Shown: in pieces, positions 42,022-49,292 of the stretch
Numbering within the stretch: position 1 is the first letter of the stretch
How the letters are laid out: each line of letters begins with the position of its first letter
Assembly (NCBI RefSeq): GCF_900169785.1
Contig: NZ_FWER01000015.1
Location: forward strand, 197,336 to 246,627
From: Rhizobium sullae
Lineage (GTDB): Bacteria > Pseudomonadota > Alphaproteobacteria > Rhizobiales > Rhizobiaceae
Direction of reading: 5' to 3'
Length of the DNA stretch: 49,292 nt
Translations under genes and position numbers: made by a program
The notes under the pieces: model-generated
Told to the model about the DNA's origin: nothing
Database searches by the model: none
What the model saw: the letters and a program-made list of their open reading frames with translations, nothing else

Positions 42022-42999
42022 TTATCTCCACCGTTTCTCATAGGCGCCATGCGTTGTTTTCTGCCCCTCGCTTAATGTCCGCAGGCGGGCAAGCAGGCGA
42101 GACCGTTCGGCCGGGGCCGCATCGACCGCGGCGCGAAGCGTAGATACGACTTCGCCGACATAGGCTTTGCCGCGCTGGCGCCCTTCGATTTTAAGCGCGC
42201 AAACGCCTGCTGCCCTCAGCGAATCGATCTCATCCATGACGTCGAGCGACGTCGGATCCTCGAACGCGTAGCCTTGGCTGTCGGCGATGTCGAAACGGCC
42301 CTTGCATAAGGTGGGATATCCCGCAGCCTCATTAGGCCCGAAGCGATTGATGGTGAAATTGCCAAGCTCGGAGACGAGGCCGTCCGGCTCCTGGCGGTAG
42401 CGCACATGGCTGGCAGGCGAGCAGACGCCTTGCATGTTCGGCGACTTTCCCGTGGCATAAGAGGATAGCGAACAACGTCCTTCTGCCATGACGCACAGGC
42501 CGCCAAAGACGAAGACCTCCAGTTCGCATTTGATCTTGCGGGCAAGCCGGGCGATATCGGGAATTGTCAGCGTGCGCGGTAGAACGACGCGTGCTGCGCT
42601 GAACATATCTACGAGAAAGGCGATCGCATCAGGGTTTGACGCAGACGCCTGCACGGAAACATGCAGGCGCTGTTGGGGATGGCGTTCCGCGACATAGGCC
42701 ATCAGGCCGAAGTCAGCCAGGATGAGCGCATCCGCCCCGATCGCCACAGCGTCGTCGGCGGCTGAACACCAGAGCTTCTCGCAGCCCGCCGTCATGAACG
42801 TGTTAAGCGCCACGAAGGTTCGGACACCTTTGGCCCGGGCATATTCGATTGACGCGGCAAGCTCCTCCCGCGTGAAATTCAAGCCGGGGAAATTGCGGGC
42901 ATTGGTTTCGTCGCGAAAGCCGCAATAAACGGCGTCGGCGCCTGCGTCGACGGCCTCCTTGAAGGCTGCCGGAGTCCCTGCGGGACAAATCAGTTCCAT
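42022..42999 (-). CDS. ubiU: UbiU, oxygen-independent ubiquinone hydroxylation protein (U32 peptidase family)
   Basis: This 325-residue partner of UbiV also carries a 4Fe-4S cluster. The four ligands are Cys169, Cys176, Cys193 and Cys232 (GGLCVMAEGRCSLSS, NMQGVCSPASH, LCKGRFDIAD), the same numbers I recall for E. coli UbiU. The start MELICPAGTPAAFKEAVDAG is the standard family opening. It overlaps the ubiT end by ten bases. The UbiUV pair adds hydroxyl groups using prephenate rather than O2, so the operon supports respiration on nitrate or other acceptors. Confidence 0.92.
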   Translation of the reverse strand: MELICPAGTPAAFKEAVDAGADAVYCGFRDETNARNFPGLNFTREELAASIEYARAKGVRTFVALNTFMTAGCEKLWCSAADDAVAIGADALILADFGLMAYVAERHPQQRLHVSVQASASNPDAIAFLVDMFSAARVVLPRTLTIPDIARLARKIKCELEVFVFGGLCVMAEGRCSLSSYATGKSPNMQGVCSPASHVRYRQEPDGLVSELGNFTINRFGPNEAAGYPTLCKGRFDIADSQGYAFEDPTSLDVMDEIDSLRAAGVCALKIEGRQRGKAYVGEVVSTLRAAVDAAPAERSRLLARLRTLSEGQKTTHGAYEKRWR

Positions 43000-43559
43000 G
43001 AGAGCCCCTCCGACGTTAGGGCCCGTTTGCGGATCGAAACCATCAATGACCTCAGCATCGGGTGCAGAGGGCCGGCGGCCTTGGCGATGATTTCGGCAAT
43101 GTCGATATCGCAGTCGTCGAGAGCGTTTCGAAGAGCAAGGACGCTTTCCATATCGCCGGTTACCGTCAGGCGGCGCGAAAAGAACACGGCGTCGCCATCA
43201 ACGCGCCCCTCCGCCAGCGCCAGCAAGAGCGCCAGGGGACCTTCGACCGTCGCGTCTGCCGTAATCGGGTGGCTCTTTCGGACCGCCTTTATCGTCTTGC
43301 AGGACGGATCGACCAGAAAGGAAAAGGGCAAATCCGTCGGAACAAACGCAATTCGCTTTTCCTTGAAAGCTCCCAGCCGGTCAAAGAGTCCTGGATACCG
43401 TTCGAGGATCTGTCTAAACAGGAAAGCCGAAACGCCTTGAGCAAGCGGTAACGGAACCGCGTGCAAGGAAGCCATCAGCCGTGGTCGGAATAACATGCGC
43501 GCCTCATTGGTAGCGGGAACCGGTTTTAGCGCCGGCTGATCGGCCGGTATTTGCGCCAT
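42990..43559 (-). CDS. ubiT: UbiT, SCP2-domain lipid-binding factor for anaerobic ubiquinone synthesis
   Basis: This protein of about 189 residues has an SCP2-like lipid-binding domain (from about residue 40 with LPLAQGVSAFLFRQILERYP, then FVPTDLPFSFLVDPS, and GPLALLLALAEGRVDGDAVFFSRRLTVTGD). It is thought to hold ubiquinone precursors in the membrane for UbiUV. Two starts are possible: 43559, listed here, and 43595, which would overlap the divergent ubiD start. Neither has a strong ribosome binding site. It leads the ubiT-ubiU-ubiV set. Confidence 0.85.
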   Translation of the reverse strand: MAQIPADQPALKPVPATNEARMLFRPRLMASLHAVPLPLAQGVSAFLFRQILERYPGLFDRLGAFKEKRIAFVPTDLPFSFLVDPSCKTIKAVRKSHPITADATVEGPLALLLALAEGRVDGDAVFFSRRLTVTGDMESVLALRNALDDCDIDIAEIIAKAAGPLHPMLRSLMVSIRKRALTSEGLSWN

Positions 43560-43587
43560 CTCAAAGACAGGCCGGATTTTTTTACCG

Positions 43588-45102
43588 ATGGGCATGCGGA
43601 TGAATAATCACGCCGCTCCCGTTGCCACATTTCCAGACCTCCAAAGCTTTGCGCTCGACCTGGAACGGCGCAACCTGCTTCACCGTATCAGCGAGCCGGT
43701 CTCACTCGTCCACGAGATGGCAGAGATCCACCGAAGGTCCATGGAAGAAGACGGTCCGGCCCTTCTTTTCGAGACGCCGGTCGATGCGTCCGGCAGGACC
43801 AAGGACATTCCTGTTCTCGTCAATCTCTTTGGTACCCGTGAAAGGATTGAACTCGGCTTCGGCTTGCCGACCGGAGGCCTAGCAAACCTTGCGGCCATGC
43901 TGGGCGAGCTGCATCGGCCAACCCCGCCGAAGACCATCCGGGAGGCTTGGGACAAGTTGCCGCTTGTGCGAGCGGCGATGTCAATGCGACCCAAGCGCCG
44001 GGCAAGGTCGCCGGCGCAGGCGGTGATGCGCGCAGGAGAGGACGTGGACCTTTCGCTGCTTCCGATCCAATGGTGCTGGCCGGGCGAGCCGGCGCCACTC
44101 GTCACCTGGCCGATGGTGATTACGCGCTCTCCGGACGATCCGTCCGATATCAATGTCGGGATATACCGGATGCAGGTGCATGGCCAACGCTCACTCATTA
44201 TGCGTTGGCTGGATCATCGCGGCGGAGCAAAACATCATCAGGCCTGGCAGCGCAAAGGATTGGACATGCCCGTCACAATCGCGATAGGCGCAGACCCCAT
44301 CAGCATTCTCTCGGCGGTCATGCCCCTTCCGGAAGGCGTCAGCGAGATCAACTTTGCCGGCCTCCTGCGATCGGCGAGGACAGAAGTGAGCTCCGCATTG
44401 ACCGTTCCGATGCCAATTCCGACCAATGCGGAGATTATCCTGGAAGGTACGGTGTCAGCCACGGAGTGCGCGCCCGAGGGACCCTACGGCGACCATACAG
44501 GCTATTACAACAGCGTCGAGCCATTCCCGGTAATGACCGTCTCGGCCATGACAAGTCGGAAAAAACCCTTCTATCTCTCTACATTCACCGGCCGCCCGCC
44601 CGATGAACCGTCGCGATTGGGAGAGGTGATGACGGATCTCTTCGTGCCGATCGTCAAGCGGCAGTTTCCGGAAATATGCGATTTGTGGCTGCCGCCGGAG
44701 GCCTGCTCCTATCGCGCGATCGTGGTTTCGATCGACAAGCGTTACCCGGGACAGGCCAAGAGGATTATGATGGGTCTCTGGTCGATGCTGCCGCAGTTCA
44801 ACTACACGAAGCTAATCATCGTGGTCGATCCCGACATCAACGTCCGCAATTGGGCCGACGTCATCTGGGCCCTGTCGACGCGCTTCGACGCCAGCCGCGA
44901 CCTGACCGTCATCGAAAACACGCCGATCGACTATCTTGACTTTGCTTCGCCGAGACCTGGCTTGGGCGCCAAGATGGGCTGCGATGCGACCAACAAGATC
45001 GGCTCGGAGACGGAGCGCGACTGGGGGCGTGTCTTGTCGATGCCGCCCGAGGTTTCGGCCCGCGCCGGTGCCATTTGGGAAAGGGTGAAACGTGATTTAT
45101 GA
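43588..45102 (+). CDS. ubiD: UbiD-family prenylated-FMN decarboxylase
   Basis: This 504-residue decarboxylase is of the UbiD family, which removes the carboxyl group from 3-octaprenyl-4-hydroxybenzoate in ubiquinone synthesis and needs prenylated FMN. The cofactor and active-site stretches are present: NVGIYRMQVHGQRSLIMRWL, EGPYGDHTGYYNSVEPFPV, and DATNKIGSETERDW near the end. The start is uncertain among 43588, 43594 and 43600, since no clear ribosome binding site exists. It diverges from ubiT at almost no distance and overlaps ubiX by 11 bases. Confidence 0.9.
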   Translation: MGMRMNNHAAPVATFPDLQSFALDLERRNLLHRISEPVSLVHEMAEIHRRSMEEDGPALLFETPVDASGRTKDIPVLVNLFGTRERIELGFGLPTGGLANLAAMLGELHRPTPPKTIREAWDKLPLVRAAMSMRPKRRARSPAQAVMRAGEDVDLSLLPIQWCWPGEPAPLVTWPMVITRSPDDPSDINVGIYRMQVHGQRSLIMRWLDHRGGAKHHQAWQRKGLDMPVTIAIGADPISILSAVMPLPEGVSEINFAGLLRSARTEVSSALTVPMPIPTNAEIILEGTVSATECAPEGPYGDHTGYYNSVEPFPVMTVSAMTSRKKPFYLSTFTGRPPDEPSRLGEVMTDLFVPIVKRQFPEICDLWLPPEACSYRAIVVSIDKRYPGQAKRIMMGLWSMLPQFNYTKLIIVVDPDINVRNWADVIWALSTRFDASRDLTVIENTPIDYLDFASPRPGLGAKMGCDATNKIGSETERDWGRVLSMPPEVSARAGAIWERVKRDL

Positions 45103-45739
45103 CCCTCTGACAGCACCTCGCGTGGTGTTGTCGATCACCGGCGCTTCGGGCGCTATCTTCGGTGTCGCAATTGCGGACAAGCTTATTGCACACGGCATCG
45201 ACGTTCATCTCGTGGTTTCGGAAGCGGGACGGCGCACGCTTGCCCATGAGATCAGCGCGGATGCCTATGGCAAGCTTCTGCTCAAGGTGCGCAAAGCCCA
45301 TGATGCCGCCGACATCGGAGCAGCCATCGCCAGCGGCTCGTTTCCCGTTCATGGCATGGTCGTCGCGCCATGCTCGATGCGGACACTGGCGGGGATCGCC
45401 GCAGGTTTCTCCGACAACCTGATCGTGCGCGCAGCCGACGTGCAGCTAAAGGAGCGGCGGAGACTCGTCCTGTTGGCTCGCGAGACACCGCTTCACCTTG
45501 GCCATCTGCGTAACATGGTTACCGTCACCGAGTGCGGCGGCATCATCATGCCGCCGGTCCCGGCCTTCTATCAGAAGCCGGAAACGGTCGCTGATGTCGT
45601 GGACCACATTGCTTCACGAGCAATCGACCTACTGGCATTGCCGATCCGGCCACTTGCGCAGACCTGGCAGGGAGAACGGCCTGCCGGCCCTGGCCCGGCT
45701 CAACCGAGCAGGGAAAGCGGGTCGGTCCCAAACAGATAG
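45092..45739 (+). CDS. ubiX: UbiX-family flavin prenyltransferase
   Basis: This 215-residue protein makes prenylated FMN from FMN and dimethylallyl phosphate, the cofactor that UbiD needs. The flavin-binding motifs are visible: SITGASGAIFGVAIADKL near the N-terminus, APCSMRTLAGIAAGFSDNL, and RRLVLLARETPLHLGHLRNM. The C-terminal 25 residues are basic and proline-rich and are not part of the fold. The start is a GTG at 45092 that overlaps the ubiD stop. The end overlaps the convergent nnrU by 40 bases. Confidence 0.9.
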   Translation: MIYDPLTAPRVVLSITGASGAIFGVAIADKLIAHGIDVHLVVSEAGRRTLAHEISADAYGKLLLKVRKAHDAADIGAAIASGSFPVHGMVVAPCSMRTLAGIAAGFSDNLIVRAADVQLKERRRLVLLARETPLHLGHLRNMVTVTECGGIIMPPVPAFYQKPETVADVVDHIASRAIDLLALPIRPLAQTWQGERPAGPGPAQPSRESGSVPNR

Positions 45740-46386
45740 CTGTGGCCAGCCACTAGCAACCACACCACCAAAGCAGCGGTGGCCAAGGCGCCCACGCCGA
45801 GACGCATGTCGAAGCGCGGCTTCATTTGCCCTGTCAAAACGCCAAGCAGCGGCACATTTGATGTGCGGGCTGCAACAGTCGCCCAGCCGGCGCCAAGGCG
45901 GCGCTGGGCGCGTTTTTCCGCCATGGGGATGCCTCCGATGGCAAAGAGCGCAAATCCGCCGAAAAGCAGCAGGGAGCGAAGGTCTCCGTTGACGATCACG
46001 TGCCCGGCCGCCCAAAGAAAAAAGCCCCATAAGACCGGATGCCGCGTGATGCTGACGACCGCTCCGGGCGTCGATCCTCGTGCTAGCGAGATCGACAGCG
46101 GATTGTCGCTCAAGAGCCCGGCAATCACCAGAAAAATACCCACCGGGGCCAGGACAAACGTCGCGATTGCCTGCCAGGGCCGAAAATCCCAAAGCGGGAT
46201 GTAGTCCAGCATCAGCGCGGCGCGAAAGACCCAGACGAGAACCGCCGTTGAGATGACGGAATAGACGACGAAGTAGGCCGGTCTTCCGACGATGCTGATG
46301 ATGCACGAACGCAGAGCCGGGATCGCCGGGATCGAATGCAGCGCGATGAAGACTGCGAAGGCGGCTGCGAATTCCTGCACGTTCAA
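45700..46386 (-). CDS. nnrU: NnrU-family membrane protein
   Basis: This 228-residue inner-membrane protein with six to seven helices is of the NnrU family, known from denitrifying alphaproteobacteria near nitrite and nitric-oxide reductase genes. Conserved parts are VFIALHSIPAIPALR, ARGSTPGAVVSITRHPVLWGFFLWAAGHVIVNGD and EKRAQRRLG. Its reaction is not established; relatives include a carotenoid isomerase-like group. It is convergent with ubiX. No perfect Nnr box was seen in the 198 bp upstream. Confidence 0.85.
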   Translation of the reverse strand: MNVQEFAAAFAVFIALHSIPAIPALRSCIISIVGRPAYFVVYSVISTAVLVWVFRAALMLDYIPLWDFRPWQAIATFVLAPVGIFLVIAGLLSDNPLSISLARGSTPGAVVSITRHPVLWGFFLWAAGHVIVNGDLRSLLLFGGFALFAIGGIPMAEKRAQRRLGAGWATVAARTSNVPLLGVLTGQMKPRFDMRLGVGALATAALVVWLLVAGHSYLFGTDPLSLLG

Positions 46387-46532
46387 CCCTCAAGTAGTTG
46401 TCGACCCCATCCTCTATCCCTTCTTCAGTCATCGCTTCATTGCGAAATCTCAAACGCGGCGCCTGGCTTCGTATTTGCGCTGGAACAAAGAGCGGCACGA
46501 TTGACGGCCATAAAGGTGAGTAAGCAAATCAT

Positions 46533-46549
46533 GTTTGAATAGTTCAAAC
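46533..46549. promoter_or_regulatory. perfect inverted repeat before ftrA
   Basis: GTTTGAATAGTTCAAAC is a 7-bp perfect inverted repeat with a 3-base spacer, 36 bp before the ATG at 46585. Its shape resembles Irr/Fur-type iron-response elements, but the sequence does not match a consensus I can name. It is a likely operator for the iron-uptake genes that follow. Confidence 0.5.
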
Positions 46550-46584
46550 AACAACGGGTCCAGCGGCAGCAACGGAGCTCTTTC

Positions 46585-47130
46585 ATGTCAAGATTTACAC
46601 TGGCTACGGTCATCGCAATCGGTTCGCTCGCAACTGCGCCCGCGCTCGTGCGGGCGGCCGAATATCCGATCGGCGAGCCGCAACTTGTTAAGGGGATGGA
46701 GGTCGCGGCGGTCTTTTTGCAACCGGTCGAAATGGACCCGCCGGGAATGATGCTTGAGGCCTCGCAATCGGATATCCATCTTGAAGCCGACATTCACGCA
46801 ACCGCTGACAATGCCAACGGTTTCGCGGAAGGAGACTGGCTTCCCAACCTGCACGTCGAATATCAGTTGACGAACCACGCAAATGGTCGGGAAGCCTCGG
46901 GCGCGCTTGGACCAATGGTTGCCAGCGACGGACCGCATTACGGCGACAACGTCAAGCTCTTCGGCCCCGGCAAATACCGTCTCGTCCTGACGGTGCATCC
47001 TGGCGGGCATGGCGAAATGGCATTCGGGCGCCACGTCGATAAGGAGACCGGCGTCGCCGCCTGGCCCAACGAGTTCACGCTCAATTACGATTTCGTTTTT
47101 GCCGGCGTCGGCAAGAAGGGTGGATACTGA
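46585..47130 (+). CDS. ftrA: FtrA-like periplasmic iron-binding protein (P19/Tp34 family)
   Basis: This 181-residue protein has a Sec signal peptide (cleavage near VRAAEY). The mature part is of the P19/Tp34 family, which binds copper and ferrous or ferric iron in the periplasm. Metal-ligand residues are likely in FLQPVEMDPPGMM, HLEADIHAT and HPGGHGEMAFGRHVD. GGAG precedes the ATG. It is the first gene of the ftrABCD-type ferrous-iron uptake system known from Brucella and Bordetella, where FtrA and FtrB oxidise and pass iron to the FtrC permease. Confidence 0.87.
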   Translation: MSRFTLATVIAIGSLATAPALVRAAEYPIGEPQLVKGMEVAAVFLQPVEMDPPGMMLEASQSDIHLEADIHATADNANGFAEGDWLPNLHVEYQLTNHANGREASGALGPMVASDGPHYGDNVKLFGPGKYRLVLTVHPGGHGEMAFGRHVDKETGVAAWPNEFTLNYDFVFAGVGKKGGY

Positions 47131-47170
47131 TTACCGTCTGAACCACGACCGTAGTGGAGCTTCCCCACCC

Positions 47171-47524
47171 ATGTCAGCAAAGCGTGTCTCCGCCGCCCTA
47201 CCGGCATTATCTGTTCTATCATTATTGGCAACCGCCATGCCAGCTGGTGCCGAAGATGACTATCCGACATTCGTCATTCACATGAGCAACGGCGTGATAT
47301 CGCCGGCGGTGGTCGAGGTTCCGGCAAACACCCGTTTCAAGCTCGAGCTTCAGAACGACGGCTCCAGCCCGGTCGAATTTGAAAGCCTGCCGCTCCGGAA
47401 GGAAAAAGTGCTAGCACCAGGTGCGAAGAGCTTCATCGTCATTCGCAACCTCGCTCCCGGCAACTATGCCTTTTTTGACGATTTTCACCTTGATATGCCG
47501 CCGGCAAGGCTGATCGCACGATGA
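47171..47524 (+). CDS. ftrB: FtrB-like periplasmic cupredoxin
   Basis: This 117-residue protein has a Sec signal (about residues 1-27, ending in PAGAE) and a cupredoxin-like beta-sandwich domain (FVIHMSNGVISPAVVEVPAN, then FKLELQNDGSSPVEFE and NLAPGNYAFFDDFHLD). In FtrABCD systems this protein is thought to oxidise ferrous iron for the permease. The ATG at 47171 is used because it starts the signal peptide; the long open frame upstream belongs to ftrA in another frame. It overlaps ftrC by four bases. Confidence 0.82.
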   Translation: MSAKRVSAALPALSVLSLLATAMPAGAEDDYPTFVIHMSNGVISPAVVEVPANTRFKLELQNDGSSPVEFESLPLRKEKVLAPGAKSFIVIRNLAPGNYAFFDDFHLDMPPARLIAR

Positions 47525-48372
47525 CGCTGACGGGAGCACAGGCGTTTCAGGTGACGTTTGTTGTCTGGCGCGAAAGCCTCGAGGCGCTGCTTGTGGTTGG
47601 CATTCTGGCGACATGGTCGCTCAGAGGCGGTCCAGAGCGCAAGCGAAAGGCATGTTTGGCGCTGGCAGCCGGTATCGCCTCCGGTCTTCTCCTCGCCCTG
47701 TCGCTGGCAGTGGTCCTGGTCTCGTTTGAGAGCTTTCTGTCGGGCGACGGGCAGGACATTCTGCAATTGGTCATGGTCGCCGCCGCCGCCTGCCTCATCG
47801 TGCACATGGTCATGTGGATGCGCCGCGGTGGAGGGCAGATGAGCAGTGAGCTCGGGGCTGTCGCGCGCCGGTCGAGCGAGCTCGGCAAATGGCTGGGCCT
47901 TTCGATCCTCACCGCAGTTGCGATCGGCCGCGAAGGCAGCGAGACGGTCGTCTTTCTCTACGGATTGCTGGCAGGAGCGTCTGGCACGGGTGTACTTTCG
48001 AACCTGGTTTCGGCAACACTCGGCATTTTTGCAGCGGGCCTTAGCTACCTGATGCTGCGGTGGGGGGCGAGTGCTTTGTCATGGAACCTGTTCTTCCGCG
48101 TGAGTGAAGCGCTGCTCCTCGTCGTGGGCGCGGGACTCTTGATGACTGCGGTCGACCGGGCGATCGGCCTGGGGCTTGTGGCGCCACTGTCGGGTCCGAT
48201 CTGGGACACGAGCCGGGTTCTTGATGACGGCAGCGGACTAGGGGCATTCATTGCGGGTCTCTCCGGCTATCGGGCCCGACCGGAACTTTTTCCGTTGCTT
48301 CTCTATGCCGCCTATTGGCTCGCAATCGGGTATCTTCTGCGGCCGCGCCGGCAGCTTTCGCTCGCTGCATAA
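47521..48372 (+). CDS. ftrC: FtrC-like high-affinity iron permease (FTR1 family)
   Basis: This 283-residue inner-membrane permease has seven helices and is of the Ftr1/EfeU family. The two R-E-x-x-E iron-binding motifs are visible: WRESLEALLVV in the first helix and GREGSETVVFLYG in the middle. It overlaps ftrB by four bases and is followed five bases later by ftrD, so the four genes are one unit. It would import iron received from FtrA and FtrB. Confidence 0.9.
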   Translation: MTLTGAQAFQVTFVVWRESLEALLVVGILATWSLRGGPERKRKACLALAAGIASGLLLALSLAVVLVSFESFLSGDGQDILQLVMVAAAACLIVHMVMWMRRGGGQMSSELGAVARRSSELGKWLGLSILTAVAIGREGSETVVFLYGLLAGASGTGVLSNLVSATLGIFAAGLSYLMLRWGASALSWNLFFRVSEALLLVVGAGLLMTAVDRAIGLGLVAPLSGPIWDTSRVLDDGSGLGAFIAGLSGYRARPELFPLLLYAAYWLAIGYLLRPRRQLSLAA

Positions 48373-48377
48373 CTGTG

Positions 48378-48959
48378 ATGCTGAGACCCGTTCCGGATCA
48401 CCTGGATCGCGCGGGGCAATGGCTCCTCCGCCAGCAGCGGCTCATCCGCCTTTTGCAATGGGGCATGATCGCGGTCTATCTGGCCCTTCTGCTAGGCCCG
48501 GCGCTGATGCCCTTGCCGACGCGGACAGATTTTATCTGGAACAATGCGGTCCGCTTCGCGCAGTTTGCCTTCTGGGGAGTGTGGTGGCCGTTCGTATTGC
48601 TAAGCACCGCGTTGGTGGGCCGCTTCTGGTGCGGAATACTGTGCCCCGAAGGTGCGCTCTCGGAATGGGCGAGCGAGCGGGGCGCGGGGCGGGCGATCCC
48701 GGCCTGGTTGAAATGGCCGGGCTGGCCGACTGTCGCCTTCATCATGACCACGATCTACGGCCAGCTGACAAGCGTCTACCAATATCCCGCGCCGGCCGTC
48801 GTCGTTCTTGGCGGATCGACTTTGGCTGCGATCGCTATTGGGGCCCGTTACGGCAAGGCGAAACGCGTATGGTGCCGTTTTCTTTGTCCGGTAAGCGTGG
48901 TGGGCTCACGGGATGAATGCAACACACTATTCTTTTGTCAAAGAGGAGTGTGGACATGA
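48378..48959 (+). pseudogene. ftrD: FtrD-like iron-sulfur membrane protein, truncated by an IS30-type element
   Basis: The start of a polyferredoxin of the NapH/CcoG-like type is present: several membrane helices, RFWCGILCPEG and then WCRFLCPVS at the cysteine motifs. Family-like sequence stops near 48896, and the frame runs into an insertion sequence and ends at 48959. The protein would be 193 residues, less than half the usual length, and it lacks the remaining 4Fe-4S motifs. FtrD is thought to recycle electrons for the ferroxidase step, so the system may be impaired. Confidence 0.82.
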
Positions 48960-49292
48960 AGCGTCGGCGTCGCATGTATTTTTCTGCTGCTCAGCGATCG
49001 GAGATCTGGGACCGATGGCAGGCTGGCGAGTCTATGAAGTCGATCGGACGCCTTTTTGATCGGGGATCTTCATCCGTATTCTCCGTGATCTCCCCCGCTG
49101 GTGGCATACGCCCAGCCGAGCGGCGACGAGCGCCGAAGGCACTCAGTCTAAATGAACGGGAGGAGATATCCCGAGGGCTCAGCACGCAGTGTTCTTTACG
49201 ATCGATCGCCCGCACATTAGGTCGATCTCCCTCTACGATCAGTCGTGAAGTCCGTCGCAATGGTGGGCTGGCTTGCTATCGGGCAGCACGTT
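48903..49292 (+). mobile_element. IS30-family insertion sequence, left part, cut off by the window
   Basis: The element interrupts ftrD. The exact left boundary could not be fixed because the right end lies outside the window; it falls close to 48900-48912 judged by loss of the ftrD sequence. The transposase gene starts about 50 bp inside, as usual for IS30 elements. Confidence 0.75.
48956..49292 (+). CDS. IS30-family transposase, N-terminal part
   Basis: The 112 visible residues begin MKRRRRMYFSAAQRSEIWDR and run to the window edge without a stop. They include the IS30 N-terminal helix-turn-helix region (SMKSIGRLFDRG) and the second one (LSLNEREEISRGLS, then SLRSIARTLGRSPSTISREVRRNGG), the typical opening of IS30 transposases. 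GAGGAG lies eight bases before the ATG at 48956. The DDE domain must follow outside the window. Confidence 0.85.
   Translation, partial: MKRRRRMYFSAAQRSEIWDRWQAGESMKSIGRLFDRGSSSVFSVISPAGGIRPAERRRAPKALSLNEREEISRGLSTQCSLRSIARTLGRSPSTISREVRRNGGLACYRAAR

Noticed and set aside
1..49292. CRISPR arrays, tRNA or rRNA genes, replication or partition genes
   Set aside because: None was seen on reading both strands. The only regular short repeats found are the IS21 end arrays.

Overview
The window reads as accessory DNA from a Rhizobium/Agrobacterium-type alphaproteobacterium, probably a large plasmid or the variable part of a chromosome. The grounds are GC-rich coding DNA, many ABC import operons, a PrsD/PrsE-like secretion pair next to an ExsH-like glycanase, FixK/FnrN-type anaeroboxes and FtrABCD iron uptake genes. 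No replication genes, rRNA, tRNA or CRISPR array were seen, so the replicon assignment is inference.

1-6.4 kb: the end of a CUT1 sugar ABC operon (two permeases and an ATPase), a convergent aldo/keto reductase with a divergent LysR regulator, and three small genes. 6.6-14.5 kb: an organic-phosphorus block. A Tat-exported binding protein, two permeases, an ATPase and a glycerophosphodiester phosphodiesterase form one operon behind a good PHO-box match. An inositol-monophosphatase-type enzyme and a Tat-exported PhoX-type phosphatase lie on the opposite strand. Together they could take up a glycerophosphodiester (glycerophosphoinositol is a plausible candidate) and break it down.

15.4-21.2 kb: a type I secretion ABC protein, its membrane-fusion partner, an RTX-GH16 glycanase that is probably their substrate, and a secreted GH25 lysozyme-like protein. 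21.2-30.7 kb: a minus-strand operon for condensed urea compounds. A BMP-type ABC importer is interleaved with two isochorismatase-like hydrolases (a BiuH-like biuret hydrolase and a probable triuret hydrolase), a cupin and allophanate hydrolase. It is controlled by a divergent FCD-type GntR regulator whose intergenic region carries a repeated TGTATGCA motif. This gives a route triuret to biuret to allophanate to ammonia and CO2.

31.06-33.68 kb: an intact IS21-family element with a perfect 8-bp target duplication and an ordered array of 20-bp end repeats every 23 bp. 33.7-41 kb: a mosaic of small genes (DUF454, a PNPOx-like protein, CBS-BON, TatA, a DinJ/YafQ toxin-antitoxin pair, LysE, a DksA-like protein), several with FixK/Fnr-type boxes upstream, plus a badly frameshifted nosX/apbE-like pseudogene. 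Two members of an unrecognised small-protein family lie here and a third lies at 14.7 kb.

40.4-46.4 kb: an oxygen-independent quinone block, ubiT-ubiU-ubiV with downstream unknown genes on one strand and ubiD-ubiX diverging, then nnrU. 46.5-49.3 kb: ftrABCD-like ferrous-iron uptake genes, in which ftrD is cut by an IS30-family element that runs off the window. The right half therefore looks like a low-oxygen/denitrification-associated island that is partly decaying.
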